Counted from the first letter of the stretch, positions 8,761 to 17,477 are shown. The stretch is DNA of 64,000 nt from Algoriphagus formosus (GCF_002807035.1 NZ_NIUC01000001.1:434001-498000), one strand, 5' to 3'. The notes: a model not told the origin generated them from the sequence alone. A program made the numbers and translations.

Positions 8761-9836
8761 TAAAAGGAAATAAAGGAGAATGGAGTGAAATATATACTCT
8801 CTTAAAAACATTAGCTGACAAAAAGCTTTTTGCAGGAGACAGTGATTTAAAGAAGATTGAAAGCCTAATTTTCCCTGTAGTCAAAATACTTCGAGACGAA
8901 TCATACGGAACATATGAATTCGCTTATGACAGTGATTTAGTAATCATAAAAGGATTTAATGAAGAGTTTAGAATTCCAATTTCGAAATTTCAAGAGAAAG
9001 CAACTTTACTCCTTTCGAAACTGAAAGAAACAACTTCAGCTACTTTTTCAATTCCCGAAATAGAGAAATTCATCAATTCATTTAATTGCCATTCCCTGAA
9101 AGCCAGCTCTTCTATAAAAAGTGACATCAAGATTGTAATTCACGACCAACGGACAGGAACAACTCCTGAACTAGGATTTAGTATTAAATCCCAACTTGGT
9201 AGTGCATCAACCCTATTAAATGCAGGTAAAACAACCAATTTTGTCTACGAGATTGAGGGGACTGTTTTATCAGATATTCAGATTGAGGAAATAAATAAAA
9301 TTGGCTCAAGAAGCAAAATCAAGGACAGGATAGAAAAAATCAAAGATCTTTCGGGCTCATTAAGCTTTAGAAAAACAGAAAGCTCAATATTTGGCAATAA
9401 TCTAACTCTTATTGATAGTGCCTTGCCGAAAATACTTGCTGAAATAGTTTGCCTCTTTTTTACATCTGGAAACTCAAAAACGGTTGATCTAGTAAATGAG
9501 ATTTCAAAATTAAATCCCCTAAACTTCAACCTTGAAACAAATCATCCATTTTACTCCTACAAAATAAAACGGTTCTTGACTGACGTCGCTTTGGGAATGA
9601 TGCCATCAAGAGTTTGGTCAGGAGAACTTGATGCAACAGGTGGCTATTTAGTTGTAAAAGAGGATGGAGAAATATTGTGCTACCATATTTATAACCGAAA
9701 TGAGTTTGAAGACTACTTGCTCAATAACACTAAACTTGAAACAGCTAGTAGTACAAGACATAATTTTGGAATTATTTATAAAGAAGATGGAAGACAGTTC
9801 TTTAAACTGAATTTGCAAATTAGGTTTTTGAAATAA
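8757..9836 (+). CDS. HpaII-family type II restriction endonuclease
   Basis: A 359-residue protein, the usual HpaII length. It opens with NKGEWSEIYTLLKTLADKKL, the characteristic N-terminus of the HpaII endonuclease family, and contains the segment TPELGFSIKSQLGSASTLLNAGKTTNF. In that segment the Glu and the FSIKSQLG strand are the likely nuclease core. The family cuts unmethylated CCGG. Reading order methyltransferase, EVE-nuclease, endonuclease with overlapping ends indicates one transcript, with protection made first. I found no CCGG within 6433-9836, although smc next door has many. At this base composition only a few would be expected, so this is weak evidence. Confidence 0.88.
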   Translation: MIKGNKGEWSEIYTLLKTLADKKLFAGDSDLKKIESLIFPVVKILRDESYGTYEFAYDSDLVIIKGFNEEFRIPISKFQEKATLLLSKLKETTSATFSIPEIEKFINSFNCHSLKASSSIKSDIKIVIHDQRTGTTPELGFSIKSQLGSASTLLNAGKTTNFVYEIEGTVLSDIQIEEINKIGSRSKIKDRIEKIKDLSGSLSFRKTESSIFGNNLTLIDSALPKILAEIVCLFFTSGNSKTVDLVNEISKLNPLNFNLETNHPFYSYKIKRFLTDVALGMMPSRVWSGELDATGGYLVVKEDGEILCYHIYNRNEFEDYLLNNTKLETASSTRHNFGIIYKEDGRQFFKLNLQIRFLK

Positions 9837-9850
9837 AGTCAAGAAAGGCC

Positions 9851-10057
9851 TTAAAAATCAATTAGAGATTTAATGTTCAATGACATTGCTTCTGCCAACT
9901 TCTCCATCACCTCCAAAGACACATTCCGCTTTCCTTGTTCAATGGCGGAGATATAGGGTCTGTTAAGGCCTGACTTTTCTGCCAGTTCTTCCTGAGAAAG
10001 ACCTTTATCCTTTCTCAGAACTCGAAGCCTTTGCCCAAATTTTTCTTTGATATCCAT
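9851..10057 (-). CDS. Small XRE-type transcriptional regulator (C-protein-like)
   Basis: A 68-residue protein that is almost entirely one Cro/cI helix-turn-helix: FGQRLRVLRKDKGLSQEELA, then NRPYISAIEQGKRN as recognition region, and a C-terminal helix ending in LIDF. Size and content match the controller proteins of restriction-modification systems. It is convergent with the endonuclease gene (stop codons 15 nt apart) and divergent from the gene starting at 10144. A palindrome at 10068-10083 lies directly upstream of its start. It may therefore autoregulate and also control the neighbouring divergent operon. Whether it serves the restriction genes or the unknown operon cannot be decided from sequence. 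Confidence 0.85.
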   Translation of the reverse strand: MDIKEKFGQRLRVLRKDKGLSQEELAEKSGLNRPYISAIEQGKRNVSLEVMEKLAEAMSLNIKSLIDF

Positions 10058-10067
10058 AAAATATTTT

Positions 10068-10083
10068 GTTTACTATTGTAAAC
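10068..10083. promoter_or_regulatory. Palindromic operator candidate for the XRE regulator
   Basis: GTTTAC-TATT-GTAAAC is a perfect 6-bp inverted repeat, 10 nt upstream of the XRE start codon and about 60 nt upstream of the divergent gene at 10144. ATTTTGT occurs on both flanks. Position and symmetry suit a dimeric Cro-like repressor that controls both directions. Confidence 0.6.
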
Positions 10084-10143
10084 ATTTTGTTTTTTCCTTA
10101 TCTTATTATCGTTCGATTTGACAACGATATTAACAAAAAAACC

Positions 10144-11181
10144 ATGTTCAGCAATTACCTGCCTCCTACCCTACCCAAAAACTGGATATTGGCTGAAATT
10201 GATGAAGAAAATGAATACATCGAATTTCTTGGCTTTGATAAAGAACTCTTGGTTTCCATCATGGCCCAGCCTACGAATAATCCTTCAGAACCTCATTTCA
10301 TTTGCCTAAGTCAACTCAAAGGAATTTTGGGAAGATACGACTTTGAAAATCTGGATTGGCAGGAATGGCATCCGACTGAGGAAGCTGCTGTCGAGTCAGC
10401 CATTAAACTGATGGCATGGATAAATCAAAATTACAATGATATTGATCCCATAAGCGAGGAGCTCTTTATTTCTCTAGGAACGGAAGACCAACTCCCCATT
10501 ATTCAGAATTACTACGATGAAGGACTTATAACCCATGAATACCTAGGCGAGAAATTGGTTTTTAAGAAGGCTAGGCTTCTTGGAGGTTCCACTTCCTATT
10601 CTGAATCTGCCATACAATCTCTCAGCCACTTTGCTCAATGTTATAAACTCCCATTTCATGAAATCAAGGGCGGTTTATTGTGCAATGAACATTTTAAATT
10701 GATAGAAGACATCCGATTTAAATTGTTTGAGCATTTAAAGCAAATAAACTACAAACCCCTAGAGAAAACGATTAATTACCCGAGTGAAATTGGTCAAATA
10801 GTCCGATTCCATACGCCTTATCCTGATGAAGATCCGAACCAGCTTTATCTCTTGATAGAAATTTTCGACTATGATGGAGAAATTCCAGCCAAGGCAGATA
10901 TCAAAGCTTTAAAAACTGGCTGGTCCTTTCCGCCGATTTCAAAAGTGAATTTGAATGACCTGGAAATCGCAGAAGTCGATAACTCAGACCTGGTTGGATT
11001 TGAAGGAACCATAATCTCAAATTCAGGAAGCCAGGTATCTGGAAAAATCACTGCGGTTTCCCCAGAAAAGCAGTTGGTCAATTTAACTAAGAAGAGTAAG
11101 CAAGTGATAACAAATGTAGAAGTAAGCCTCCTGGATACCTCTGGAAATACCCATCAGGGCTTTTTAACTGTCTTGTTTTAA
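10144..11181 (+). CDS. Hypothetical protein, first gene of an unknown three-gene unit
   Basis: A 345-residue soluble acidic protein without signal peptide or membrane segment; I recognise no family. The open frame continues upstream to 10066, but that would run through the operator palindrome and give an odd hydrophobic leader, so I start at the ATG at 10144 (MFSNYLPPTLPKNW). The N-terminal part contains WQEWHPTEEAAVESAIKLM and looks mixed alpha/beta. The C-terminal ~100 residues are beta-rich with Gly/Ser turns (GFEGTIISNSGSQVSGKITA), possibly a small beta-barrel. The next two genes follow at 18 nt and with a 4-nt overlap, so the three are probably co-transcribed. Confidence 0.7.
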   Translation: MFSNYLPPTLPKNWILAEIDEENEYIEFLGFDKELLVSIMAQPTNNPSEPHFICLSQLKGILGRYDFENLDWQEWHPTEEAAVESAIKLMAWINQNYNDIDPISEELFISLGTEDQLPIIQNYYDEGLITHEYLGEKLVFKKARLLGGSTSYSESAIQSLSHFAQCYKLPFHEIKGGLLCNEHFKLIEDIRFKLFEHLKQINYKPLEKTINYPSEIGQIVRFHTPYPDEDPNQLYLLIEIFDYDGEIPAKADIKALKTGWSFPPISKVNLNDLEIAEVDNSDLVGFEGTIISNSGSQVSGKITAVSPEKQLVNLTKKSKQVITNVEVSLLDTSGNTHQGFLTVLF

Positions 11182-11199
11182 TAATCAATTTAAAATCTA

Positions 11200-11472
11200 A
11201 TGATTGTTTCCATTCAAAACCTTGAAGATGTCAAATCTTTCTTCCATCATCTTCTATTCAAAGAAAGATTGAATTTTCATCCTGATGAGGATTTTCAAAA
11301 TTATATCGACCAAGAGACTATGCAGCCAACTTATACCGCTCAAGAAGCATTGCTCAGAAACAAATTAATAGAGCAAGCTTTTCAGGTCTGTGAAGCTCAC
11401 CAAGTTGATATTTATCAATTAGGTTCTGATTACTTATTCAAATATCTCAATATAAAAACACCAAAACCATGA
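11200..11472 (+). CDS. Hypothetical protein (90 aa), second gene of unknown unit
   Basis: A short, largely helical protein starting MIVSIQNLEDVKSFFHHLLF, with no motif I recognise. It lies 18 nt after the preceding unknown gene and its TGA overlaps the ATG of the next 47-residue gene (ATGA at 11469-11472). That spacing supports translation coupling and makes it a real gene rather than a chance frame. Confidence 0.65.
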   Translation: MIVSIQNLEDVKSFFHHLLFKERLNFHPDEDFQNYIDQETMQPTYTAQEALLRNKLIEQAFQVCEAHQVDIYQLGSDYLFKYLNIKTPKP

Positions 11473-11612
11473 AAGACTTAAAAATCAAAAATTTGATCAA
11501 AGAGCTTAAAAAAGCCAAAAAGAAAGGAGCTAAAAAAATCCAATTTGAAGGCACACTATTAATTGCCGAATTAGACAATGAAATCATTGTCTCAACTAAA
11601 CCTCAATGGTGA
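11469..11612 (+). CDS. Very small Lys-rich protein (47 aa), third gene of unknown unit
   Basis: Read directly from the sequence: ATG at 11469, TGA at 11610-11612. The first 24 residues contain 13 Lys (KKAKKKGAKK in the middle), followed by an acidic/hydrophobic tail with FEGTLLIAELDNEIIVSTK that could form a beta hairpin. It overlaps the preceding stop by four bases. A very basic N-terminus suggests nucleic-acid binding, but that is only a guess. Confidence 0.55.
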   Translation: MKDLKIKNLIKELKKAKKKGAKKIQFEGTLLIAELDNEIIVSTKPQW

Positions 11613-11913
11613 TAGAAGAGTGGTTTTGAATAAGTAAATTAATTGAGTTTAGCTCAATTCTATAAAGCGAGCTTCGAAGACTTCTGCTAAACCAACTTTT
11701 CGCGAGAAAAAATAGCACGCTGATTTACGCGGATTGGTTGCGCTGATTTACGCTGATCTTTCAATTCTTATTGTGAATTAATCTGCGAACATCTGCGTCT
11801 TTTTCTGCGGGGATCTGCGGGAGCAACTAAAAATTTTCAGTTTGGATAAACTAGCCTTCCGTTGGCAGGTAAATAAAAGACTTTGCGATGAGCAAAAATT
11901 GATATTCAAAAGT
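11613..11913. repeat. Gene-free gap with degenerate short repeats
   Basis: No gene seen. From 11716 to 11826 the sequence contains repeated forms of GCTGATTTACGC(GGAT) and ATCTGCG(AACATCTGCG), e.g. two GCTGATTTACG copies within 35 nt and four CTGCG units afterwards. These resemble dispersed low-complexity repeats common in Bacteroidota intergenic regions. They fall between the unknown operon and the Vsr gene and could mark an old insertion boundary. Confidence 0.5.
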
Positions 11914-12423
11914 TCAGCAATTTGGAGGTATATAATCAATAATGCTTTTCAAACAACTCCCCAACTCGCCTTTGACCTCAAAATCCCAAAACCTTAAAAC
12001 CCTCCAGTCTTTGGCTTTGTAATAGGCATTGACTTCCTCGTCTCTTTGCATATTTCGTTCTATTTTGGCGATCCAGAATTCCCGATTGGATTTGATGGCA
12101 TGTTTCCGGTTTTCCCAATCATAGCCATGCCAGAAAGCACCATCTACAAAAATGACCAGCTTGTATTTTTTGAGGCTAATATCTGGATTGCCTAGGAGTT
12201 TCTTTTTGGGAGATTTATGTCGTATTCCTGCATGCCAAAGAGCTTTCTTGAGTAGCTTTTCAGGTTTAGTGCCTTTCGACCTGATTTTGGACATATTGAA
12301 AGATCGCTTAGGAGTCGTGTAGAATCCATTAGCCTCCGAAAACTCCGGCACGGCTATCTTTGGACGTCTGTACTCCTTCTCCCCCATTCCCAAATCTAGG
12401 TATTTTTTAATTCCTTTTTCCAA
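11914..12423 (-). CDS. vsr: Very short patch repair (Vsr-type) endonuclease
   Basis: A 169-residue protein with the Vsr family path: NMSKIRSKGTKPEKLLKKAL (the Glu of KPE corresponds to the N-terminal acidic residue), LGNPDISLKKYKLVIFVDGAF with the catalytic Asp in NPD, then FWHG, RNMQRDEEVNAYYKAKDWRV and RFWDFEVKG. Vsr nicks next to T:G mismatches that arise when 5-methylcytosine deaminates, so a resident C5 methyltransferase such as the one at 6433 makes sense of it. The HGC segment of E. coli Vsr reads DGA here, so the catalytic-site His and a zinc-ligand Cys of that enzyme are replaced; other zinc-ligand positions also look unconserved. An extra ~40 residues precede the core. It is on the opposite strand and 4 kb from the methyltransferase. 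Confidence 0.85.
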   Translation of the reverse strand: MEKGIKKYLDLGMGEKEYRRPKIAVPEFSEANGFYTTPKRSFNMSKIRSKGTKPEKLLKKALWHAGIRHKSPKKKLLGNPDISLKKYKLVIFVDGAFWHGYDWENRKHAIKSNREFWIAKIERNMQRDEEVNAYYKAKDWRVLRFWDFEVKGELGSCLKSIIDYIPPNC

Positions 12424-12666
12424 AGCACATACAGATCCTTTATCTACTGTTAATAATACCTTTTCGATATTTTTTTAAAAAAAATATTATTTGGACATAT
12501 CTATTAATATAAAATATAATGTTATTATAAAAATCTAATTAAAATATATTTAGTATCAATAAGTATATACAAAATAATATAAATTAACAATAAACAAAAA
12601 AGACAACCTTTATATATATAAGGCGTTAATAGTAGTAGATAAACCACAAACAAAAACCTTAATATT

Positions 12667-13263
12667 ATGAACTACTTTAAGAACAACTATTTATACAAAT
12701 CATTATTCAGTTTAGCAGCGGTATTCTTTTTCGCTACATCATTTACGCTAGCGCAAAAGACCTATACCGATGTCAGAGAGAGTAAAGACTTGTCTGACTA
12801 TGAAAGTTACGACTGGGTATTTAACAAGGAAATAATTCCAGATGATCATGTATTGGTCGATGGAAGTATGGTGCTTGTGTACAATAACGAAACAGCCAAT
12901 GCGCACGTGAAAGATGCGATTGATACGCAAATGGATGCCAGAGGCTTTGTACACGACATGCAAAACCCAGATATGCTGGTCAATTTCCAGATTTTAGAAA
13001 AGCCAACTGAATTAAGAACGTACACAATGACCAATGGTCAAGATTATTTAGGCTTTGGTCCACGTTCGATTAGTACCAAAATGGTACCTGTGAAAGCAGG
13101 AACTGTGATAGTAAATTTCATTGATGCTCAAACCGGTAATCAGGTATGGCAAGGATTTGCTTCCGGTGCATTTGAAGCATCTGATATGAAGAATATCAGT
13201 AATCTGGAAGCAAAAGTAATATCCATCTTCAATGACTGGAACTTTGACCCATTCGGTGAATAG
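12667..13263 (+). CDS. DUF4136-family secreted protein
   Basis: A 198-residue protein with an N-terminal signal peptide (hydrophobic run SLFSLAAVFFFATSFTLA, cleavage likely before QKTY). The mature part follows the DUF4136 pattern: an early YESYDWVF segment, a central MDARGFVHDMQNPDMLVNFQI block (helix, then the conserved Pro-Asp-(hydrophobic)-Val strand) and a terminal strand TVIVNFIDAQTGNQVWQGFAS. These proteins are small envelope proteins or lipoproteins of unknown role. It follows a 240-nt very AT-rich non-coding stretch and ends at a strong terminator. A second DUF4136 gene is at 55919. Confidence 0.85.
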   Translation: MNYFKNNYLYKSLFSLAAVFFFATSFTLAQKTYTDVRESKDLSDYESYDWVFNKEIIPDDHVLVDGSMVLVYNNETANAHVKDAIDTQMDARGFVHDMQNPDMLVNFQILEKPTELRTYTMTNGQDYLGFGPRSISTKMVPVKAGTVIVNFIDAQTGNQVWQGFASGAFEASDMKNISNLEAKVISIFNDWNFDPFGE

Positions 13264-13290
13264 TAAGTGATAAGCAATTTACCGAAAGAA

Positions 13291-13317
13291 GGCGATGTGT
13301 TAAGCATCGCCTTTTTT
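13291..13317 (+). terminator. Rho-independent terminator after the DUF4136 gene
   Basis: Stem GGCGATG (13291-13297) and CATCGCC (13305-13311) with a 7-nt loop, followed by six T (13312-13317). It lies 27 nt after the stop codon. Confidence 0.85.
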
Positions 13318-13530
13318 ATGTTTTATAGTCCAGAGTTTGCTTCCTCAAACAAAAACTCAAGAAAGCCTGAAATCATTTTCCTTCCTACTTCCCTTCAAAT
13401 AATAAACCTTGTTTGCTTTACAGAATCTGTCAATCGGATAATTTTTCTATATTGAATCTCATTCAAAATTAAAGATTGATTTTAAAGAGAAATAAAAGGC
13501 ACTTTTTACCCACCCCGCCCCCAAAAGACC

Positions 13531-14694
13531 ATGACTAGATTTATTGTTGTTTTTGCTTTGATCTGCTTTATATCCGCCTGCAGGTCACATGAGAATTTAT
13601 TGACGGATGCCAAGACCTATTCCAACTTTCGGGGATTTATCCCCATCGATCCCATTGAATACAATGATGAGATCTTGCTTGCCAGGGATGGCGACCTCTA
13701 CACCAAGGACATCAAACTGATGAATAGCGATGAGATTTTTCAATTTCTGAATAATGAAACCGTATTGGTCAGTATCGGTCAGGTGAATTCAGAAGGTGGA
13801 ATATCCTATTTGCCGGTGACGGTTTCTACCAAAAACTCCAGCTACAAGGTGACCATGGACTATATGAAATTCGCCACCTTGGCTGAGGTTCGCACAGATG
13901 GTTCCTTTATTGGTTTCCGCCGGGTGGGTGTAGGACTGCGATTGATCACCCTTTTGACTGCCAATGAATCCGGAATCAATATCGGAGATCTCTCTTCTAT
14001 CGGTTTGGCCGCAAAGCAAGGTACTATCAAAGGAACCATGATGATCGAAGTGGTTGGGATCAAATCCCGGGAAGTGACTACCCTCCTCCCCTTACCATCA
14101 GAAATCAACCAAACCACCATTCAGAATGCCATGCAAGCTTTGGCCACCATCAAATCCAAGATCTATGATGAGGACACGGAGCTTTTTCCGCAGGTCATGG
14201 CCATCAAGCCAGATAGTACTTCAAGGAAAAGAAGGCCCATAGCTCAAATCCCGGATTCAAATCCGGAGACAGGCCCGGAAAGATTCCCCACAGGTGGTGA
14301 TAGTTTGTTGACCAATCCCCCTACAACTATTCCCAATCCAAGACCAGAGGATATTCGGGATGATTATGGAAATGATATCCTTTTACAAATTGGTGGAAGT
14401 AAAAGCACGGTATCCAAGTACCAAAAAGCCAAAAATCTGGAGAGAACCGCTTTTGAATATCTTTTTGACCGAGAAATAGATCAGGTGATCGAAACCTTGA
14501 ATGCCGCTGAGATAGCTTACCCGGGTTTTCATAGTGTCTATGATATCAATAGACTGCTCAAAGCAGAACGGGAAACCTTGAGGGACAAAAATTCTCCCAA
14601 ATGGAAAGAAGTCTATGAAAGGATATTGAAAGATTACCCCTGGAAGCTTTCCGATGAAATTATTGAGCGCCTCGAAAACGAAATAGATCTTTAA
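13531..14694 (+). CDS. Hypothetical lipoprotein
   Basis: A 387-residue protein with a lipoprotein signal (ALICFISAC, lipid-attached Cys at residue 17). The mature protein has a beta-rich first half (residues ~60-200), a Pro-rich linker near 245-280 (NPPTTIPNPRPED), and a helical C-terminal segment of ~90 residues (YQKAKNLERTAFEYLFDREI onward) that resembles a single TPR-like helical pair. No family recognised. It is monocistronic: a terminator lies upstream and a repeat array downstream. Confidence 0.75.
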   Translation: MTRFIVVFALICFISACRSHENLLTDAKTYSNFRGFIPIDPIEYNDEILLARDGDLYTKDIKLMNSDEIFQFLNNETVLVSIGQVNSEGGISYLPVTVSTKNSSYKVTMDYMKFATLAEVRTDGSFIGFRRVGVGLRLITLLTANESGINIGDLSSIGLAAKQGTIKGTMMIEVVGIKSREVTTLLPLPSEINQTTIQNAMQALATIKSKIYDEDTELFPQVMAIKPDSTSRKRRPIAQIPDSNPETGPERFPTGGDSLLTNPPTTIPNPRPEDIRDDYGNDILLQIGGSKSTVSKYQKAKNLERTAFEYLFDREIDQVIETLNAAEIAYPGFHSVYDINRLLKAERETLRDKNSPKWKEVYERILKDYPWKLSDEIIERLENEIDL

Positions 14695-14749
14695 TTCTGG
14701 GTTATTAAATACCCTGAGTTGCACCCTTATCTAGTCTAATGCCAAGGGT

Positions 14750-15245
14750 AAGAGACTTCACTTATGTTTTAACTTTCTATCCCCTTAAGACTGCTTTGCT
14801 TCACTCGCAGTGACGTTTATCGCCGATGTGAGTGTCTTCACTCACGGTAAAACCAGTATATCCTCGAACGAAGTGAGGTATATCTCAGGAGGCGAAGCCG
14901 ACTATATTTCGCCGAAGGCGTATTTCTTTTCATACTGCCGACGTGAGTGTCTCCACTCACGTTTTAGAGAAAGCTATGAACACCTATGAAACTAGCATTA
15001 GCCCCGTCATTGCGAGGGCCACTCCCTAATCAAAAAAACAATCTGGAACTGTTAATGGCCCGAAGCAATCTCATAATTTACCCCTCTCTTCCTTGGGACT
15101 TCTTCGCTTCACTCGCAGTGACGGTAAAAGCAGTATCTCACCGAACGAAGTGAGGTATATCTCAGGAGGCGAAGCCGACTATATTTCGCCGAAGGCGTAT
15201 TTCTTTTCATATCTTCGATGTGAAGTCTTCACTGACGTTTTATCC
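14750..15245. repeat. Composite REP-like repeat array 1
   Basis: Two kinds of unit alternate. Unit A (15005-15123) begins GTCATTGCGAGGGCC and ends CTTCACTCGCAGTGACG; the ends are near-perfect inverted repeats, and an internal GGGCCA/TGGCCC pair adds a second stem. Unit B (14850-15003 and 15124-15241) contains a run of mini-hairpins: GAACGAAGTGAG, GGCGAAGCC, CGCCGAAGGCG. It often ends in GTGAGTGTCTTCACTCAC or a variant. The same units recur at 16686-17430 and 25855-26424. Frames through this DNA are not genes. Confidence 0.85.
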
Positions 15246-15268
15246 AATACCAAGCTAATTCCTCCCAA

Positions 15269-16480
15269 TCAAAAATTATCCACCCCAACCCTAGCCAAAG
15301 CGATCCGAGTATCTGATTCCTCCATCTCCGTCCAGGCAAAATAGATCCAATCGCCGAAACGCTCCATCTGAGGAAAACCACTTTTTCGGCTTGGGTTCAT
15401 AACGGCAATTTGATAAGCAGGAAAAAGATTTCCCTCCTGATTTACCTTTTGAACCATCAAGTAAGTAGCATCCTCTTTCATCTCCATCCAAGAGATCAAA
15501 CCTTCTTCATCATTCAACAAAGTCACATCCACCCTACCCAAAGCATCTCCAGTACTGATTGTTTGGGCTTGGGAAAAGTCCGCACCACTATTGCTTGAAA
15601 AGGCTACTTTCACAGCTGAAGACTGATCTGCATCAGTAAACCAAGCAGCGAGGACAGTTTCATTCCTTGCATCGACTCTGGGACCATTAACTGGGCAGCC
15701 CATGATTTCCCATCCATCCGGATGAATGACTCGCGGCTCCGTCCATTTGCCATTGACCAAACGGGTGATAGCTATATCCCGAATCTCCCGATCAGAGCGG
15801 TTGCGGTATAGAATAATGGGCCCCTCAGCAGTCATAGTAGCTGTGGTCTGACAGCAATCGCAGGTTCTTGCGTCCAAGAGTTCATCCCAAATCACTTTCC
15901 CTTGAAGATTCACCTCTGATACTCGTAATGTCATGGCGCCAGAATGGGCAGAATGATCATGTCCTTCCCCGGAAGTATTTCTCCCATCCAGCCAAGTCAC
16001 CAAATAGCTGCTATCGGAATAGGCGATGGAACTTACAAACCCATGCTCCGTCAAAGTACTATCCTGATGCAAGGGTAGGTTGTTTTGCCATCTGCTTTCT
16101 GATTTTGGAAGCGCTTGAAGTTGAACGTCATAGGAAAAAGTAGCCGGCGATGACTTTTGAAGGGTGTGGGAAAGGAGATTGCCCTGATTATCAACGATAG
16201 TGGGAAAATCCGCCCAGTTTACAAACCAATCCTTTCCTTCTGTAATGAGTTGTGGTGAGGTAAAAGCCTCTTCTTTAAATTCGGAAAAATAGAGGGCATG
16301 GGTAGAATCAGATAGTGGGGAAACAAAGGAAAGCAAGAGGCGGTCTTCTGAAGCCGAAAGGACAGGCAATGAGGCAATAGCAGGTCCCGGAAAATCAATT
16401 TTCTCGGGTTGCCAAAGCTTCTCTTCTCCCAATTGACAACTGACAAGCAAAATCAGCAAAAGGTAGGCGTAATTCTTCAT
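15269..16480 (-). CDS. Sialidase-like beta-propeller lipoprotein
   Basis: A 403-residue protein with a lipoprotein signal (LLLILLVSC, Cys at 15). The mature part is made of repeated beta-blades of the exo-sialidase/BNR type: SYLVTWLDGRNTSGEG, PIILYRNRSDREIRDIAI, ETVLAAWFTDADQSSAVKVA, FGDWIYFAWTEMEESDTRIA. A DARTCDCCQTTA segment near residue 206 is typical of this lipoprotein group. A catalytic Arg triad cannot be confirmed, so enzymatic activity is uncertain; it may bind or process surface glycans. The gene is flanked on both sides by the same class of repeat array, which isolates it from its neighbours. Confidence 0.75.
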   Translation of the reverse strand: MKNYAYLLLILLVSCQLGEEKLWQPEKIDFPGPAIASLPVLSASEDRLLLSFVSPLSDSTHALYFSEFKEEAFTSPQLITEGKDWFVNWADFPTIVDNQGNLLSHTLQKSSPATFSYDVQLQALPKSESRWQNNLPLHQDSTLTEHGFVSSIAYSDSSYLVTWLDGRNTSGEGHDHSAHSGAMTLRVSEVNLQGKVIWDELLDARTCDCCQTTATMTAEGPIILYRNRSDREIRDIAITRLVNGKWTEPRVIHPDGWEIMGCPVNGPRVDARNETVLAAWFTDADQSSAVKVAFSSNSGADFSQAQTISTGDALGRVDVTLLNDEEGLISWMEMKEDATYLMVQKVNQEGNLFPAYQIAVMNPSRKSGFPQMERFGDWIYFAWTEMEESDTRIALARVGVDNF

Positions 16481-16685
16481 ATCGCTAATTACGCATATAG
16501 CGCCATTACAGACTAGACCTATCGCAAAAAAGCATTAAAATCACCATAGGGATAGCTGAGGATGTAAAGTTCTAGGTTCTAAGTTCATGGTTCTGAGATA
16601 TCCTGCTCACTTTGCCATCATACTTGGCTTCTTTATTTGTTCAAGTTCTTATCTGGTTCAAGTCAAAGACTAGAATCACTAATGC

Positions 16686-17430
16686 CTCCGTGAGTGTCTT
16701 CACTCATGTATTGAGTTTTTCATTTATAAGACTGCTTCGCTTCACTCGCAGTGACGTTAAAACCAGTATTTCTCCGAACGAAGTGAGGTATATTTCAGGA
16801 GGCGAAGCCTACTATATTTCGCCGAAGGCGTATTTCTTTTCATACTGCCGACGTGAGTGTCTTCACTCATGTTTTAGAGAAAGCTATGAATGCCTAGAAA
16901 ACTAGAATTAGACCCGTCATTGCGAGGGCCGGAAACAAAAGCCAAAAGCTATTCTTATTTTGGATGGCCCGAAGCAATCTCTTAAGTCAATCATCTTCAT
17001 TTTGGGACTGCTTCGCTTCACTCGCAGTGACGATTAAAACCGATGTAAGTGTCTTCACTCATGTTTTAACTTTCTATCCCCTTGAGACTGCTTCGCTTCA
17101 CTCGCAGTGACGGTAAAACCAGTATCTCACCGAACGAAGTGAGTTATATTTCAGGAGGCGTAGCCGACTGTATTTCGCCGAAGGCGTATTTCTTTTCATA
17201 TCTTCGATGTGAGTGTCTTCACTCATGTTATAGAGAAAGCTATGAATACCTAGGAAACTAGCATTAGACCCGCCATTGCGAGGGCCACACCCTGATAAAA
17301 AAACAATCTGGAACTGTTAATGGCCCGAAGCAATCTCATAAATTACCCTTCTCTTCCTCGGGACTGCTTCTCCCGATTCTCGGGATCACAGTGACGGTCA
17401 ACGCCAACGTGAGTGTCCTATTTCACGTTT
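16686..17430. repeat. Composite REP-like repeat array 2
   Basis: Same A/B units as array 1. Unit A copies lie near 16915-17032 (its middle replaced by unrelated sequence while both ends are kept) and 17270-17395. Unit B copies lie near 16766-16912 and 17113-17265. The hairpin GTGAGTGTCTTCACTCA(C/T) recurs at each junction. 16481-16685 just before it holds no gene. Confidence 0.85.
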
Positions 17431-17477
17431 TTGAGATTACTTTAATGGTGCTAAGTTTGAAAAAGAGGACAAATACG

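Noticed and set aside
15093..15344. Plus-strand frames in repeat DNA (also 16612-16905 and minus strand 26080-26370)
   Set aside because: They are translations of the REP-like units, cross unit borders and share the same artificial peptide strings; not genes.
14750..17430. Possible CRISPR array because of regularly repeated short sequence
   Set aside because: Units are long (100-150 nt), palindromic and unequal, without uniform spacers, and no cas genes are present.
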